A stretch of DNA of 64,000 nucleotides from G963664835 sp963664835 (GTDB lineage Bacteria > Chloroflexota > UBA6077 > FW602-bin22 > JBCLEL01), in NCBI GenBank assembly GCA_963664835.2, contig CAXXUG010000027.1:1-64000 (forward strand), read 5' to 3'. The notes beneath the pieces were generated by a model. The model worked only from the letters and a program-made list of their open reading frames with translations, did not search any database and had not been told where the DNA came from. Position numbers and translations under genes: made by a program. This document shows, piece after piece, positions 32,449 through 42,744 of this stretch (positions within the stretch are counted from its first letter, which is position 1; every line of letters begins with the position of its first letter).

Positions 32449-32670
32449 CTAACGGGGCGGAATTTTCAACTCGACGCCACCGAGAGGTGCGAAACGAGCA
32501 CGAATCTTGCTTGCTAGGTCCTGGCCGGTTGGGGGAGATTCCTCCAGTGCCGCCTTCAAGATATCCCTGGCCTCTTGCTCCATCGATTTACCGTTCTCAG
32601 CGGCCCGAACGCGCAGCCGGCGCTTCAGTCCTTCATCCAGATTGCCCACGGTGATACTGGCCAAGTTCAA
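32449..32670 (-). CDS. FitA-like ribbon-helix-helix antitoxin without visible toxin
   Basis: A 73-residue Arc/MetJ-type protein. ASITVGNLDEGLKRRLRVRA followed by GKSMEQEARDIL is the FitA/plasmid-stability consensus: a beta strand that binds operator DNA, then two helices. The C-terminus normally wraps a PIN toxin (FitB), but only 50 bp separate this gene from the stop of the convergent oxidoreductase, with no PIN gene. It is therefore an orphan or regulatory remnant. It diverges from the STAND operon and shares its promoter region. Confidence 0.8.
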   Translation of the reverse strand: MNLASITVGNLDEGLKRRLRVRAAENGKSMEQEARDILKAALEESPPTGQDLASKIRARFAPLGGVELKIPPR

Positions 32671-32714
32671 GACCTCCTATGGAATCTTCGCATCATTATT
32701 GTAATCTGATTGTG

Positions 32715-32755
32715 TTGCAGAAAGTGGCCTTATGTGCTATACACGGTGTATAGCA
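32715..32755 (+). promoter_or_regulatory. Promoter embedded in a perfect palindromic operator
   Basis: TTGCAG (32715-32720), 17 bp, TATACA (32738-32743). The -10 box lies inside a perfect inverted repeat at 32735-32755, with arms TGCTATACAC and GTGTATAGCA around one central G. ATG of the HTH-STAND gene follows 21 bases later. The product's own XRE-type HTH is the natural candidate to bind it and repress the operon. Confidence 0.75.
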
Positions 32756-32776
32756 TCCTTCAAAGGATCGGTTTGA

Positions 32777-35700
32777 ATGGAAGGAAGTGAACTCAAGTCA
32801 ATACGAAGACGCTTGGGCTTGACGCAAGAGCAGGTGGCCGACGCGCTTGGCGTAACCACGAACACCGTTGCTAGGTGGGAACGCGGGGAGGTACAGATGC
32901 CGGAATGGCAGACGGAGCGCCTCAAGCAACTGGCCGAGGCGGGACCGACTGGTACAGCCATCTCAGCTCAGCATGGAATGATCATTGATCCGCATCACGG
33001 AGCGATTCTTGCAGGGCTCGACGCCACGCTTGACCGCGATGTTTTCGAGGCGTGCGCTGTAGAGTTGGTTAGACAAGATGGATGGCGGGTCGTTCATGTA
33101 CGGGGAGGCAAAGACAGCGGATTCGACGGGGCCGTTGCAGACGGCGAGGGGGAACCATTTCCTTTGATTAGCACTACCTCAAAGGATCCATCCGATCAAA
33201 GGAGAAACTACAGGCAAAGTTTGAACCAGGCTCGGCGCGATGGTTTGAGATGCGACCGGGCCATATTTGCCACGTCGCGGCGCCTCACCCCGCATGCGCG
33301 CGGCAAACTGTTTGAATTCTCCAGGAGTCTCGGAGTCGTGTTGGTTCAGGCCTATGACCAAGACTGGTTCGCATATCGCCTTTACGGCAATCCGCATTGG
33401 TGCAAGCGGCTTCTCGGTCTATCCGGCCGACCGCGCGCGCTCAGTTCATTTCCAAAGACATCAAGGCCTGTTGTGGGCGATCAGGTATTTGGACGCGAAG
33501 CAGACCTTCAATGGCTTATGTCTCCAAATGGTGACAGATTGTTGATCGGCGGACCTGGGTCCGGAAAAACCTTCCTCCTGCGGTCCCTGGTAATGCAAGG
33601 CCAGGCATTGTTTCTGGTTGATGGAGATCTCGAACACATAGCGAATGACTTAAAGGAGTTGCAGCCACCTGCTGTGATTATCGATGACGCCCACGCATTT
33701 CCAGACCTTGTAGAGTCCTTCGCCCACCTGCGCCAATCGATTGCAGCTGAACACATCCGGATTATTGCAACCAGTTGGCCAAGTGAGGCAGAGGGAGTCA
33801 AGTTTAGTCTGCAACTCGGGGATGACGATCTTCGCCACCTCGATCTTCTTGATGCTGACACTATTGTTGAAATCATCAAGTCGTTCGGGATAACGGGTCC
33901 CACGGAGTTAGTTAGGGTAATCCGAAAACAAGCGGACGGGCGGCCAGGATTGGCGGCGACTCTGACAAGGCTCTACTTGAAGGGAGATCGGTGGCAGGTG
34001 GCCAGCGGCGAAGTGCTGGTCAACCAACTCACATCACAACTGAACCGCGCTCTTGACTTCGATGCCAAGCGGCTTCTGGCGCCATTTGCACTAGGAGGAG
34101 ATGCAGGGGTTGATAAGACCAGGGTCGCCGAACTTTGCGGAATGTCCGGATTCGAGATGAGTGACAAACTGGCCCAATTGGCTGATGCCGGGGTTCTTCG
34201 GGAGAGGCCGCAAGGCGCGTTGTCCGTTGAACCTTCTCAAATGCGGTGGGCATTGGTTCGAGACGTATTCTTCGATGGAGAGGCGAGACTCGACCACGCA
34301 CCGTTTCTAGAGATTGTTCAGGATCGAGAGGATGCGTTGCGGACTCTCGTTGGGGCCCATTCACGTGGAGCGGTGATTCCTGACCTTACGCATCACCTGG
34401 GACAGCTCGGATCCCCCTCCGTCTGGTCCGACTTCGCGTCGATGGGACCATTAGAAACCAACTACGTCGTCTCGAAACACCCAGAACTGATTCTTGATAT
34501 TGCGCGATCCGGACTGCGTCATTCGCCGGAAGCGATGATTCCAAGGTTGCTGGACAACGTTCGACTTGAAGAATACGAGGGGAGAATTCAGCGACAAGGA
34601 CCCATGAAAGACATAGAAGATTGGGCAACTCACGCGGATCCTGCCGAGGATGACGTGCTCTTTAGGCGAACAGTCTTGGTCCGAGCCGTGCGTACGTGGC
34701 ACCGACGCACTCGTAAGTCGCGAATCGCATTGGACGCAATGTGCATCGCCCTGCAGCCTGGATTCGAGTTCTTCAAGTCTGATCCCGGAGTTGGTCGGAC
34801 GGTCACCGCACATTTTGGGGTACTTCCCGAATCTGCCCTAGGAGAGATCTCAGAACTTTGGCCAGTTGCGATGGAGGTGGTGCAAGTCTCCGGGGATAAC
34901 CCGTGGCAGGAGCTATGCGACTTGGTGGTCCGATGGCGTTTCGCCCACCCCGAGATTGAACTACCCGAGAATACCCGTGCCAAAATGCATGAATTCGCCG
35001 AACGGATGTTGACCGACCTGGTCGAAGTGACGCGCCATCACCCAGGGATCCAGCACAGGCTCCGAGGCTTAGCAAATAGGATAGGTTGCCAAGTTGAGCT
35101 CACGCTCGACCGAGATTTCGAAGAAATCTACTCGGTGTCACCATCGGACCCCATTGAACATTGGGAGGCACGTACTAAGAAATTGGCAGAACGTTGGGCT
35201 GAAAGCTCGAATGAAGAGATCGCGAAGTCGCTGGCTCGCACCGAATCTCAAGCACGCTTGGCAGGGATGGATCGTACTATAGGTCTCTCCATAGCGGCGT
35301 GCCAGAAGTTGGCAAAGATGACCCCTGACCCGAGCGAATTCGCATCGACACTTATTCGAAATCAACTTTCCGATGGCGTGGTCGAGCCGTTCCTGCGCGA
35401 AGCGACTATTGAAGCCAGTTCCAAAGGCACTTCATTGTTGAGGAGTTGTCTCAACGAGGAGCGGTATGAAGCAGCTGCGCTATCTGTCATCGTGAGACAT
35501 CGTGAGCCTCCTGCCGAGTTGATTCCCACGTTTTTGGAACGAGCTCGGAAGTGGCCAGCAATCATAGAAACCTGGTGCCTGCGCGGGGAAGTGGCTGACA
35601 CGATGCTACAGGCGATGCTTCGTGCGGAAGATTTCCGCCTCGCGCTTGCGTGTGCCATTGGTCATTGGTGCGCCAAACCTAAGGGTCAAATTGAACACCA

Positions 35701-36349
35701 TCTCTATGCCCCGTGGAAGAATGCGATTCTCCGTTCAGCATGCGAAGAGATGGCAGGACAAGACCACTACTATTGGTTGGGTGAAATCCTATCGAGTGAC
35801 GGGGACCTTTCAGCAGATTGGTTGCTTGCTTCGCGTGCGCACAAACGTCCGCTCTTTCCCCTAATGATGAACGAAGAAATTGCGCAGAGTGCTGTGGACG
35901 CGATGAACCCCGAGCAACGAGGGCGGGTTCTTATTGCGCTGCCCGGCGACGTACTCTGGACTCCTCACAAAGTCGTGCAGCGCCTAGTCGGTGACGACCT
36001 AAACCTTTACCGCACGTTGCTCGAGTCTGACAAACATAGCAGGTACCATCTGTCACCACTGGTAGGAAAGCCAGATAGAACTTGGGGGACCAAGGCTGCC
36101 CTTGCCGTTTGCGCAGGCTATTCGGTCGACGATGTCGTCGCGTCAGCATTTAATGCCCCTTGGTCTTGGTCAGGCGAGCAGAGCGATATGTGGGAGGATT
36201 GGCGCCTAGCATTTGAAGGCTTGGGGGAAGTGGATGGCGCGGACACGATAATCTCACAGATAGCTATCCGAGGCGCGGAGATGATGGAGAAGGAAAAGCA
36301 AGCTGCCTTGATTCGGGAGCGTGATGAGGCCGTGCACGGTTGGCAATGA
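32777..36349 (+). CDS. HTH / nuclease-like / STAND NTPase giant protein (predicted defence)
   Basis: A 1190-residue protein. Residues about 5-58 are an XRE-type helix-turn-helix (LGLTQEQVADALGVTTNTVARWERGE). Residues about 85-200 resemble a restriction-endonuclease fold (E91, then GGKDSGFDGAV with D117), but a clean E/QxK lysine is not visible, so activity is uncertain. The NTPase has GGPGSGKT at 258-265 and VIIDDAH at 300-306, then a long helical C-terminus of ~750 residues. This matches the effector-NTPase-sensor logic of antiviral STAND (Avs-type) proteins, with a DNA-binding domain added in front. It overlaps the next gene by four bases. AT-richer than its neighbours. No close known relative comes to mind. 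Confidence 0.7.
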   Translation: MEGSELKSIRRRLGLTQEQVADALGVTTNTVARWERGEVQMPEWQTERLKQLAEAGPTGTAISAQHGMIIDPHHGAILAGLDATLDRDVFEACAVELVRQDGWRVVHVRGGKDSGFDGAVADGEGEPFPLISTTSKDPSDQRRNYRQSLNQARRDGLRCDRAIFATSRRLTPHARGKLFEFSRSLGVVLVQAYDQDWFAYRLYGNPHWCKRLLGLSGRPRALSSFPKTSRPVVGDQVFGREADLQWLMSPNGDRLLIGGPGSGKTFLLRSLVMQGQALFLVDGDLEHIANDLKELQPPAVIIDDAHAFPDLVESFAHLRQSIAAEHIRIIATSWPSEAEGVKFSLQLGDDDLRHLDLLDADTIVEIIKSFGITGPTELVRVIRKQADGRPGLAATLTRLYLKGDRWQVASGEVLVNQLTSQLNRALDFDAKRLLAPFALGGDAGVDKTRVAELCGMSGFEMSDKLAQLADAGVLRERPQGALSVEPSQMRWALVRDVFFDGEARLDHAPFLEIVQDREDALRTLVGAHSRGAVIPDLTHHLGQLGSPSVWSDFASMGPLETNYVVSKHPELILDIARSGLRHSPEAMIPRLLDNVRLEEYEGRIQRQGPMKDIEDWATHADPAEDDVLFRRTVLVRAVRTWHRRTRKSRIALDAMCIALQPGFEFFKSDPGVGRTVTAHFGVLPESALGEISELWPVAMEVVQVSGDNPWQELCDLVVRWRFAHPEIELPENTRAKMHEFAERMLTDLVEVTRHHPGIQHRLRGLANRIGCQVELTLDRDFEEIYSVSPSDPIEHWEARTKKLAERWAESSNEEIAKSLARTESQARLAGMDRTIGLSIAACQKLAKMTPDPSEFASTLIRNQLSDGVVEPFLREATIEASSKGTSLLRSCLNEERYEAAALSVIVRHREPPAELIPTFLERARKWPAIIETWCLRGEVADTMLQAMLRAEDFRLALACAIGHWCAKPKGQIEHHLYAPWKNAILRSACEEMAGQDHYYWLGEILSSDGDLSADWLLASRAHKRPLFPLMMNEEIAQSAVDAMNPEQRGRVLIALPGDVLWTPHKVVQRLVGDDLNLYRTLLESDKHSRYHLSPLVGKPDRTWGTKAALAVCAGYSVDDVVASAFNAPWSWSGEQSDMWEDWRLAFEGLGEVDGADTIISQIAIRGAEMMEKEKQAALIRERDEAVHGWQ

Positions 36350-38205
36350 CACGTCGACGGAACGACTCTGAAGTCATTCGCGAGGAAGGGGTCAACGTCT
36401 TGTTGGCCCAGACTTTGCGCAATCGTGGGCTATCGGCCCGGGCGGAGCGTCGCAGCAAGGAAGGGATTCCTGACCTCCGAATCGACCTGGGAAGCGGCGA
36501 CCTCGTAATTCTGGAATGCAAGTGGGCGGGCTCGGCCGGCCTTTTTGAAACCCAGTTGAACGGACGGCTCACTGGTTTTCCGGATGCACTCGGCGTTATC
36601 GGGGTTGTCTATCCTGACCGACTTCGGCGCGCCGATAACATAGACGCTGATCTTGAGGCCACCGGCGACCTCCAATGGTGGCTTCACGGCTCGCGTGGCG
36701 AGCCCACCAAGGAGCCGCATGTTCGTGGCGGTACGGTCGCGGAATTGGCTGATGAGCTACGTACCTTGCCGCTTCAACTGGAGGGTGTGGACCGGGTCGC
36801 CGCGGCCGCCGGCGCGGTCGGGTACGCGCTGGAGCAGGCGGCGGTACAGATCTCGAAACATGCCCGCATATCCCGCCGGATTGCCGACATAATCGCGAAC
36901 ACCGACCAGGAGAAGGACCGTACCGCCGCCCTGCGCATCGGGTGCTTGGTCCTATTCAATGCCCTCGCGTTCCAGGACCGCCTTGCCGTAGTCAACGAGG
37001 ATGTCCCGACGGTCGATGAAGCGTTGGGACAGGATATCGCCGGCCTGCGACAAGCTTGGCGCTACATTTGCGACGAGATCGACTACGTCCCTGTGTTCGA
37101 GTTGGCCGCTAAAATTCTTGACGTGCTTCGCGATGGGCCGGCCGAAATTCAAATGCCAGTGCTAGTGCCACTGGTCAAGGCGGTGAGGGACACCCGCCGG
37201 CCCCGGGTACCAGACGATGCCTCGCGTCGAACTACCTTCGTCAATCTGTGGCAGAACCCCGACGGCGTCTTGGGAGCGCACCGGTTGGCTCGAGCGGTCA
37301 CTACAACTACGCCTGCCAGAATCGAGAAGACGGGAACAGCCTTGTTAGAGATCGACGGTCACCACGTCGGGGAGCTGTTTTCTATGCCGGAGTCTAAACT
37401 GGCCGGCAAGAAATGGGCTGGTGTCCAGTTCGCCCGTGCGGACGTTGTTCGTAGCGCGCTTAGACTCTTGGATGATGGAGAATTATGGGTTCCAGGTGGG
37501 GATGAAGGCGTCAGCATTTCACTTTGTCGTATTGGAGAACTCGGCCAGATAGGACCTGACGTAAGGGACGTGAGGGACGGATTCGAGCCAACGGATTCCG
37601 TAACAGCCTATCCGATGGTGGAAGGCAATGACACCGAGAAGAGAACCCGCTTGAGAACTGAGCCGGACAAATACCTGAGCCCACTTGCCAAGCCCCGACC
37701 AGGGAGAAACCTCAAATCGGTAACCCAGCTTTGGCCAAAGGCGGGCAATGTCCTCGTCGCAGAACGGCTGAGACTAAACACGGCCAGAGTTGTAGCGATG
37801 CGCACTGACACGCCCGTTTTGTCAAACGTTTGGTGGCCAATCAAGACTAACAACCAAGTCTCCGAAAGGGCCATCACAGTGTGGCTGAACAGCAGCGCCG
37901 GTCTCGTCACCTTGCTGGCAATTCGCAACACGACACAAGGTAGTTGGGTGAAGTTGAAGAAAGCCGACTTGGAGGAATTGCCCATCCTGGATACGCGCCG
38001 GCTTTCACCTGAACAGCTTGCCGGAATGTCCGACCTGTTCGACGAAATGGCGGAGGAGGAGTTCGAGCGTCTGCCGGCGATGGCCCACTGTCCGGCCCGG
38101 CGCCGATTGGACGAGGGTGTGTCCGAGATATTGGGCTTGCCGGATTTGGGGAAGCTCCGGGAGCTCTTGGCGTCGGAGCCGGTGGTGTCTGGCCGGCGGT
38201 TGTAA
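36346..38205 (+). CDS. PD-(D/E)XK nuclease with type IIG-like helical and specificity regions but no methylase
   Basis: A 619-residue protein. The N-terminus has IPDLRID followed by VILECKW (D43, E57, K59), a PD-(D/E)XK nuclease as in Eco57I-type enzymes. Helices around 150-270 resemble the connector of type IIG enzymes, and the last 250 residues resemble a TaqI-C/Eco57I target-recognition region with an ELPI motif. The methylase core (NPPY and SAM motifs) expected in between is absent. ATG 36346 overlaps the stop of the STAND gene (ATGA), so the two are made together. A nuclease that recognises a sequence without modifying it would need host protection or control by its partner. The function is inference. 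Confidence 0.65.
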   Translation: MTRRRNDSEVIREEGVNVLLAQTLRNRGLSARAERRSKEGIPDLRIDLGSGDLVILECKWAGSAGLFETQLNGRLTGFPDALGVIGVVYPDRLRRADNIDADLEATGDLQWWLHGSRGEPTKEPHVRGGTVAELADELRTLPLQLEGVDRVAAAAGAVGYALEQAAVQISKHARISRRIADIIANTDQEKDRTAALRIGCLVLFNALAFQDRLAVVNEDVPTVDEALGQDIAGLRQAWRYICDEIDYVPVFELAAKILDVLRDGPAEIQMPVLVPLVKAVRDTRRPRVPDDASRRTTFVNLWQNPDGVLGAHRLARAVTTTTPARIEKTGTALLEIDGHHVGELFSMPESKLAGKKWAGVQFARADVVRSALRLLDDGELWVPGGDEGVSISLCRIGELGQIGPDVRDVRDGFEPTDSVTAYPMVEGNDTEKRTRLRTEPDKYLSPLAKPRPGRNLKSVTQLWPKAGNVLVAERLRLNTARVVAMRTDTPVLSNVWWPIKTNNQVSERAITVWLNSSAGLVTLLAIRNTTQGSWVKLKKADLEELPILDTRRLSPEQLAGMSDLFDEMAEEEFERLPAMAHCPARRRLDEGVSEILGLPDLGKLRELLASEPVVSGRRL

Positions 38206-38258
38206 TGGGTACCTTGAATGCGCGGTCTTGATCCCTAAACACCATTGCCATTAAGAGC

Positions 38259-38798
38259 ATGAACCGGCTTCTATCAGCATTCGCAATCCTGCCGCGGATG
38301 CGTATACCGAAGATACTGGCAGTTTCCACCTGTTTAACTATCGGCGCATTTGTCCTGCATGTTGGGACTATCACAATATTTGGGACAGAAGTGAGTTGGT
38401 GGATAAACTCGCTGCTTTTCATTCTATCAACGGCTATTCTGATTCACGCGTACAAGCTGGAGTGGCCTTACATTTTCTCAATTGCCAAAAGAACCAAACG
38501 CCACATGGATGAAGAGTACAAGAAGACTGAAGCAGGTAAGGCGGAGGAGGCACGGCACGAGAAAATCATCGGAAGTGTCGTTGAGGATTTTGGAAAGGTA
38601 CCCATCGCCAGTCGGTCAGTCTACAAGACCCAAAAAACCGTGATCCGCGTGGAATTATCGCGCAAGTACGCTCCTTGGCATTGGAAGCTTCGCGAGTGGA
38701 TGGTGGATCGACTGCTAGATGGTTTTAATAGAGGTCTCTTGCCAGAGCGTTTGTGCAAGTGGCTTGGCGGCCTCTTGGGATGGACATGGAAGGACTGA
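38259..38798 (+). CDS. Small membrane protein of unknown function
   Basis: A 179-residue protein with two hydrophobic helices near residues 18-40 and 45-65, then a charged coiled-coil-like region and a basic C-terminal half. It lies 53 bp after the type IIG-like gene on the same strand, so it may belong to that operon, but it has no match I recognise. A role as membrane-bound effector or immunity component is possible but unsupported. Its ATG lacks a strong ribosome site. Confidence 0.55.
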   Translation: MNRLLSAFAILPRMRIPKILAVSTCLTIGAFVLHVGTITIFGTEVSWWINSLLFILSTAILIHAYKLEWPYIFSIAKRTKRHMDEEYKKTEAGKAEEARHEKIIGSVVEDFGKVPIASRSVYKTQKTVIRVELSRKYAPWHWKLREWMVDRLLDGFNRGLLPERLCKWLGGLLGWTWKD

Positions 38799-38913
38799 TA
38801 AATTGGGCCTACGTTGGGGATTCGTAATATGACACATCCGGCGTATTTGCTGTAAAATCAGTTGTTGCCGTGCGTCAGAGGACTGGCTCCGAGTCGCCGG
38901 CGGTCTCGCCCGT

Positions 38914-39001
38914 GGAGGGGTGGGAGAGTGGTTAAATCCAACAGACTGTAAATCTGTCGCCATGAATGGCTACGCAGGTTCGAATCCTGCCCCCTCCACC
39001 A
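38914..39001 (+). tRNA. tRNA-Tyr (GTA)
   Basis: An 88-base class II tRNA including encoded CCA. The acceptor stem is GGAGGGG/CCCCTCC, anticodon loop ctGTAaa, long variable arm CGCCATGAATGGC, and T arm GCAGGTTCGAATCCTGC. It immediately precedes tuf, a common bacterial arrangement. Confidence 0.97.
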
Positions 39002-39134
39002 ACTGAAAGCGTTTAGGAGATAGCCCGCGTCGCCCCCAGATAGTCTCCGATTCTCTACCGACGCCGGCGGATCTCCTTCGAATATGAGTAGTTCTTTACA
39101 ACACCATCAGTCAGCCAGGAGGCTCTAACGATCT

Positions 39135-40343
<1,209 letters not shown>

Positions 40344-40413
40344 CGGTCCGGGGACCACGGAACAACACAGCCGGCTCGTCAGAAGGCCGGACGGCGCCTG
40401 ATGGAGGGCTCAA

Positions 40414-40581
40414 ATGGCAAGGAAAAGCGACGCCCGCATGGTCATAACGTTGGCCTGTACGGTATGCCGAGAACGCAACTATACGACAGAGAAGAACCGA
40501 CGAAACGATCCAGACCGGATCTCGCTTAACAAATACTGCCGGCGATGCCGTAAACACGCGGTCCACCGAGAAGTTCGCTAA
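40414..40581 (+). CDS. rpmG: Ribosomal protein bL33
   Basis: A 55-residue protein of the large subunit, too short for many gene callers. The sequence starts MARKSDARMVITLACTVC and ends CRRCRKHAVHREVR, with the two Cys pairs of the zinc-binding (C+) type. The Asn-Lys-Arg patch YTTEKNRRNDPDR is typical. It lies 70 bp after tuf, the usual tuf-rpmG order. Unlike many genomes, secE does not follow. The start has AGGGCTC-type sequence upstream. Confidence 0.92.
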   Translation: MARKSDARMVITLACTVCRERNYTTEKNRRNDPDRISLNKYCRRCRKHAVHREVR

Positions 40582-40653
40582 CCCCAGGTGCGGCCATCAC
40601 GTAACGCGAATCTCTAATGCCAGCGCGCCCGCTGGTTTGTTAGACTTCAAAGC

Positions 40654-41640
40654 GTGAGCGAATTTCCATTCGAGATTGTCGACCTGGTCATAGTCGGGCT
40701 AGTAGTAGTTGCGGCTATTAGTGGATGGAGACTCGGATCTATAGGCGCCCTGATCGATGCGTTCGGCCTCATTGCGGCCATCGGCTTTTCCGCCCGTTTT
40801 TCGACCCAACTGACGACCATCGCCGGTCAAACGATACCGATTTCGCCCGCTTTACTTCGACCGGTTGCAACTCTCGCGATCATCTTGGTCGGGTATATCG
40901 CCGCAGGAATGATTGCGCGAGCAGTCGCCGAGATCTCAGAGGCAATCGTGTCACCGAACACGTTCGCCGGCACGATGAGCTCGCTGATCGGCGCAGTAAT
41001 AGGCGGATTGAAAGTCTCGATACTCATGGGGTTTGTTCTCCAAATCGGCACGCCCATGCTTCCCACAGATTCGAACCTTTACCACCAGATAGATAGGTCG
41101 AGGCTGAGCGAGTCCGTCATCTCGCTTTCGCAGCGCGTCCAGCCGATTATCCGAAACTCCATCGAGCCGATTTTCTCCGGTGAGGCACGCGTGGATCCAA
41201 ACGCGGAGTTCGACGGAGGTCAACGCCTGCCCATACCGGAGCCGGTCCCACTCTTCGCATCGCCGGAGGCGGAGGAGAGAATGCTGGAACTGATCAACGA
41301 AGAACGCCGCCAGGCCGGTCTGCCGGCCTTGGTGATGAGTCCGCTGGCAAGGGAGGTCGCCCAGCAACACAGCAACGAAATGTTCCGATATGGGTACCTG
41401 TCCCATACGAACAAGGAGGGCAAGTCGCCGGCGGAGAGGCTGCGGGAAGCCGGCATCAGCTTTACGTCGGCAAGCGAAAACGTAGCGTTCGCGCCGTCGG
41501 TGGATTCGGCATTCAACGCGCTGCTCGACAACACGAACCAGAGACGCAATATTCTGTCGGACCAGTTTCGACGGATCGGGATCGGCATATACGACGGCGG
41601 ACTCTGGGGCATAATGGTAACGCAAGACTTCACCGACTGA
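40654..41640 (+). CDS. CvpA-like membrane protein fused to a CAP (SCP/PR1) domain
   Basis: A 328-residue protein. Residues 1-150 have four hydrophobic helices with GWRLGSIGALID and the ALLRP segment of CvpA-type colicin V production proteins. Residues about 205-328 form a CAP domain: MLELINEERRQAGLPAL, SPLAREVAQQHSNEM, LSHTNKEGKSPAERL and WGIMVTQDF. CAP proteins bind lipids or carbohydrates outside the cell. The topology would place the CAP domain outside, anchored by CvpA helices. Starts at GTG. Its role is unknown; the fusion may suggest cell-envelope function. Confidence 0.85.
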   Translation: MSEFPFEIVDLVIVGLVVVAAISGWRLGSIGALIDAFGLIAAIGFSARFSTQLTTIAGQTIPISPALLRPVATLAIILVGYIAAGMIARAVAEISEAIVSPNTFAGTMSSLIGAVIGGLKVSILMGFVLQIGTPMLPTDSNLYHQIDRSRLSESVISLSQRVQPIIRNSIEPIFSGEARVDPNAEFDGGQRLPIPEPVPLFASPEAEERMLELINEERRQAGLPALVMSPLAREVAQQHSNEMFRYGYLSHTNKEGKSPAERLREAGISFTSASENVAFAPSVDSAFNALLDNTNQRRNILSDQFRRIGIGIYDGGLWGIMVTQDFTD

Positions 41641-41689
41641 CCGCAGGCGATCGACATAAGCGTTCGCATAGATAAGAGAGGAGACCACG

Positions 41690-42736
41690 TTGGCATCGCA
41701 CGAGACCGTCCGTCTCACGAGCTTGAGTCACGGCGCCGGCTGAGCCTGCAAGCTGGGTCCGTCGGACCTGGCGCAGGTTCTGCGTCATCTACCTCCTGTG
41801 CTTGACCCCAACGTGCTTGTTGGCGCGGGCACGTTCGACGACGCCGGTGTATACAAGCTATCGGACGATCAGGCGCTGGTCGCGACCGTGGACTACTTCA
41901 CGCCGGTCGTGGATGATCCTTACTCGTTCGGCCAGATCGCGGTAGCAAACTCACTCAGCGACGTGTACGCGATGGGAGCGCGTCCGATCTTCGGACTGAA
42001 CATCGCCGGCTTTCCCAGGGAAACGCTGCCACTCGACGTACTGGGCGAAATCCTGCGGGGAGGCAACGACAAGGCCGAAGAGGCCAGCGTGTCGATAATC
42101 GGCGGCCACACGATAGACGATCAGGAGCCCAAGTACGGGATGATGGCGTTGGGGCTGATCCGGCCGGACGCGATCGTGACCAACGTCGGAGCCAGGCCGG
42201 GCGACAGGCTGATCCTGACAAAGCCTCTTGGAAGCGGGATCATATCAACCGCTATCAAGCGCCGGGTTGCCCAGCCCGACACAATAGACCGCGCGGTGCG
42301 GGTTATGGCGACGCTCAACCGGAACGCGAGCGAAGCGATGACGGGGGTCGGCGTCAATGCCGGCACCGACGTCACCGGGTTCGGGCTGCTCGGACACCTC
42401 AAGTCGATGCTCGCGAATCAGAATATTGGCGCCAGACTGCAGGCCGACGCGATCCCGGTGATGGATGACGTCCGCGAGCTTGCCCAAGAGGGATTCATAC
42501 CGGGCGGAACGCGGCGCAACCACACCCACATAGAGGCGTCGGTCGACTGGCCGGCGGACATGGAGGACTGGGAACGGCTCTTGTACTGTGACGCTCAGAC
42601 CAGCGGCGGACTATTGATGGCGGCGCCGCCGGAGCGGGTCGACGCGATGGTGGGCGAACTCGGCCGGCTGGGCGTACCATGCGCCGCGGTTATCGGCGAA
42701 GTCGTGGACGGGCACCGAATAGAGGTCCTCCACTAG
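41690..42736 (+). CDS. selD: Selenophosphate synthetase (selenoprotein, Sec at residue 18)
   Basis: Makes selenophosphate from selenide and ATP. Standard translation gives only a 5'-truncated frame from 41798. Reading upstream in the same frame gives ETVRLTSLSHGAG, in-frame TGA (41741-41743), then ACKLGPSDLAQVLRHLPP. This is the canonical SelD N-terminus, with the TGA exactly where the catalytic Cys/Sec of the G-C/U-x-C-K motif lies. TTG 41690 follows AGGAG by seven bases and yields 348 residues. TVDYFTPVVDDPY, ANSLSDVYAMGARP and GGHTIDDQEPKYG confirm the family. The neighbouring hairpin fits a SECIS. The enzyme feeds the Sec machinery and needs it for its own synthesis. Confidence 0.93.
41745..41777 (+). 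promoter_or_regulatory. Candidate bacterial SECIS element in selD
   Basis: Begins one base after the TGA codon. The lower stem is CCTGC/GCAGG and the apical stem GGTCC/GGACC with a GTC loop. A bacterial SECIS is a hairpin just 3' of the UGA with a G in the apical loop, recognised by SelB. Structure drawn by eye. Confidence 0.65.
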
Positions 42737-42744
42737 CCGGCGGA

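Noticed and set aside
39002..39134. Ribosomal-protein-type leader or riboswitch before tuf
   Set aside because: No conserved stem or consensus element recognised; only a normal ribosome site.
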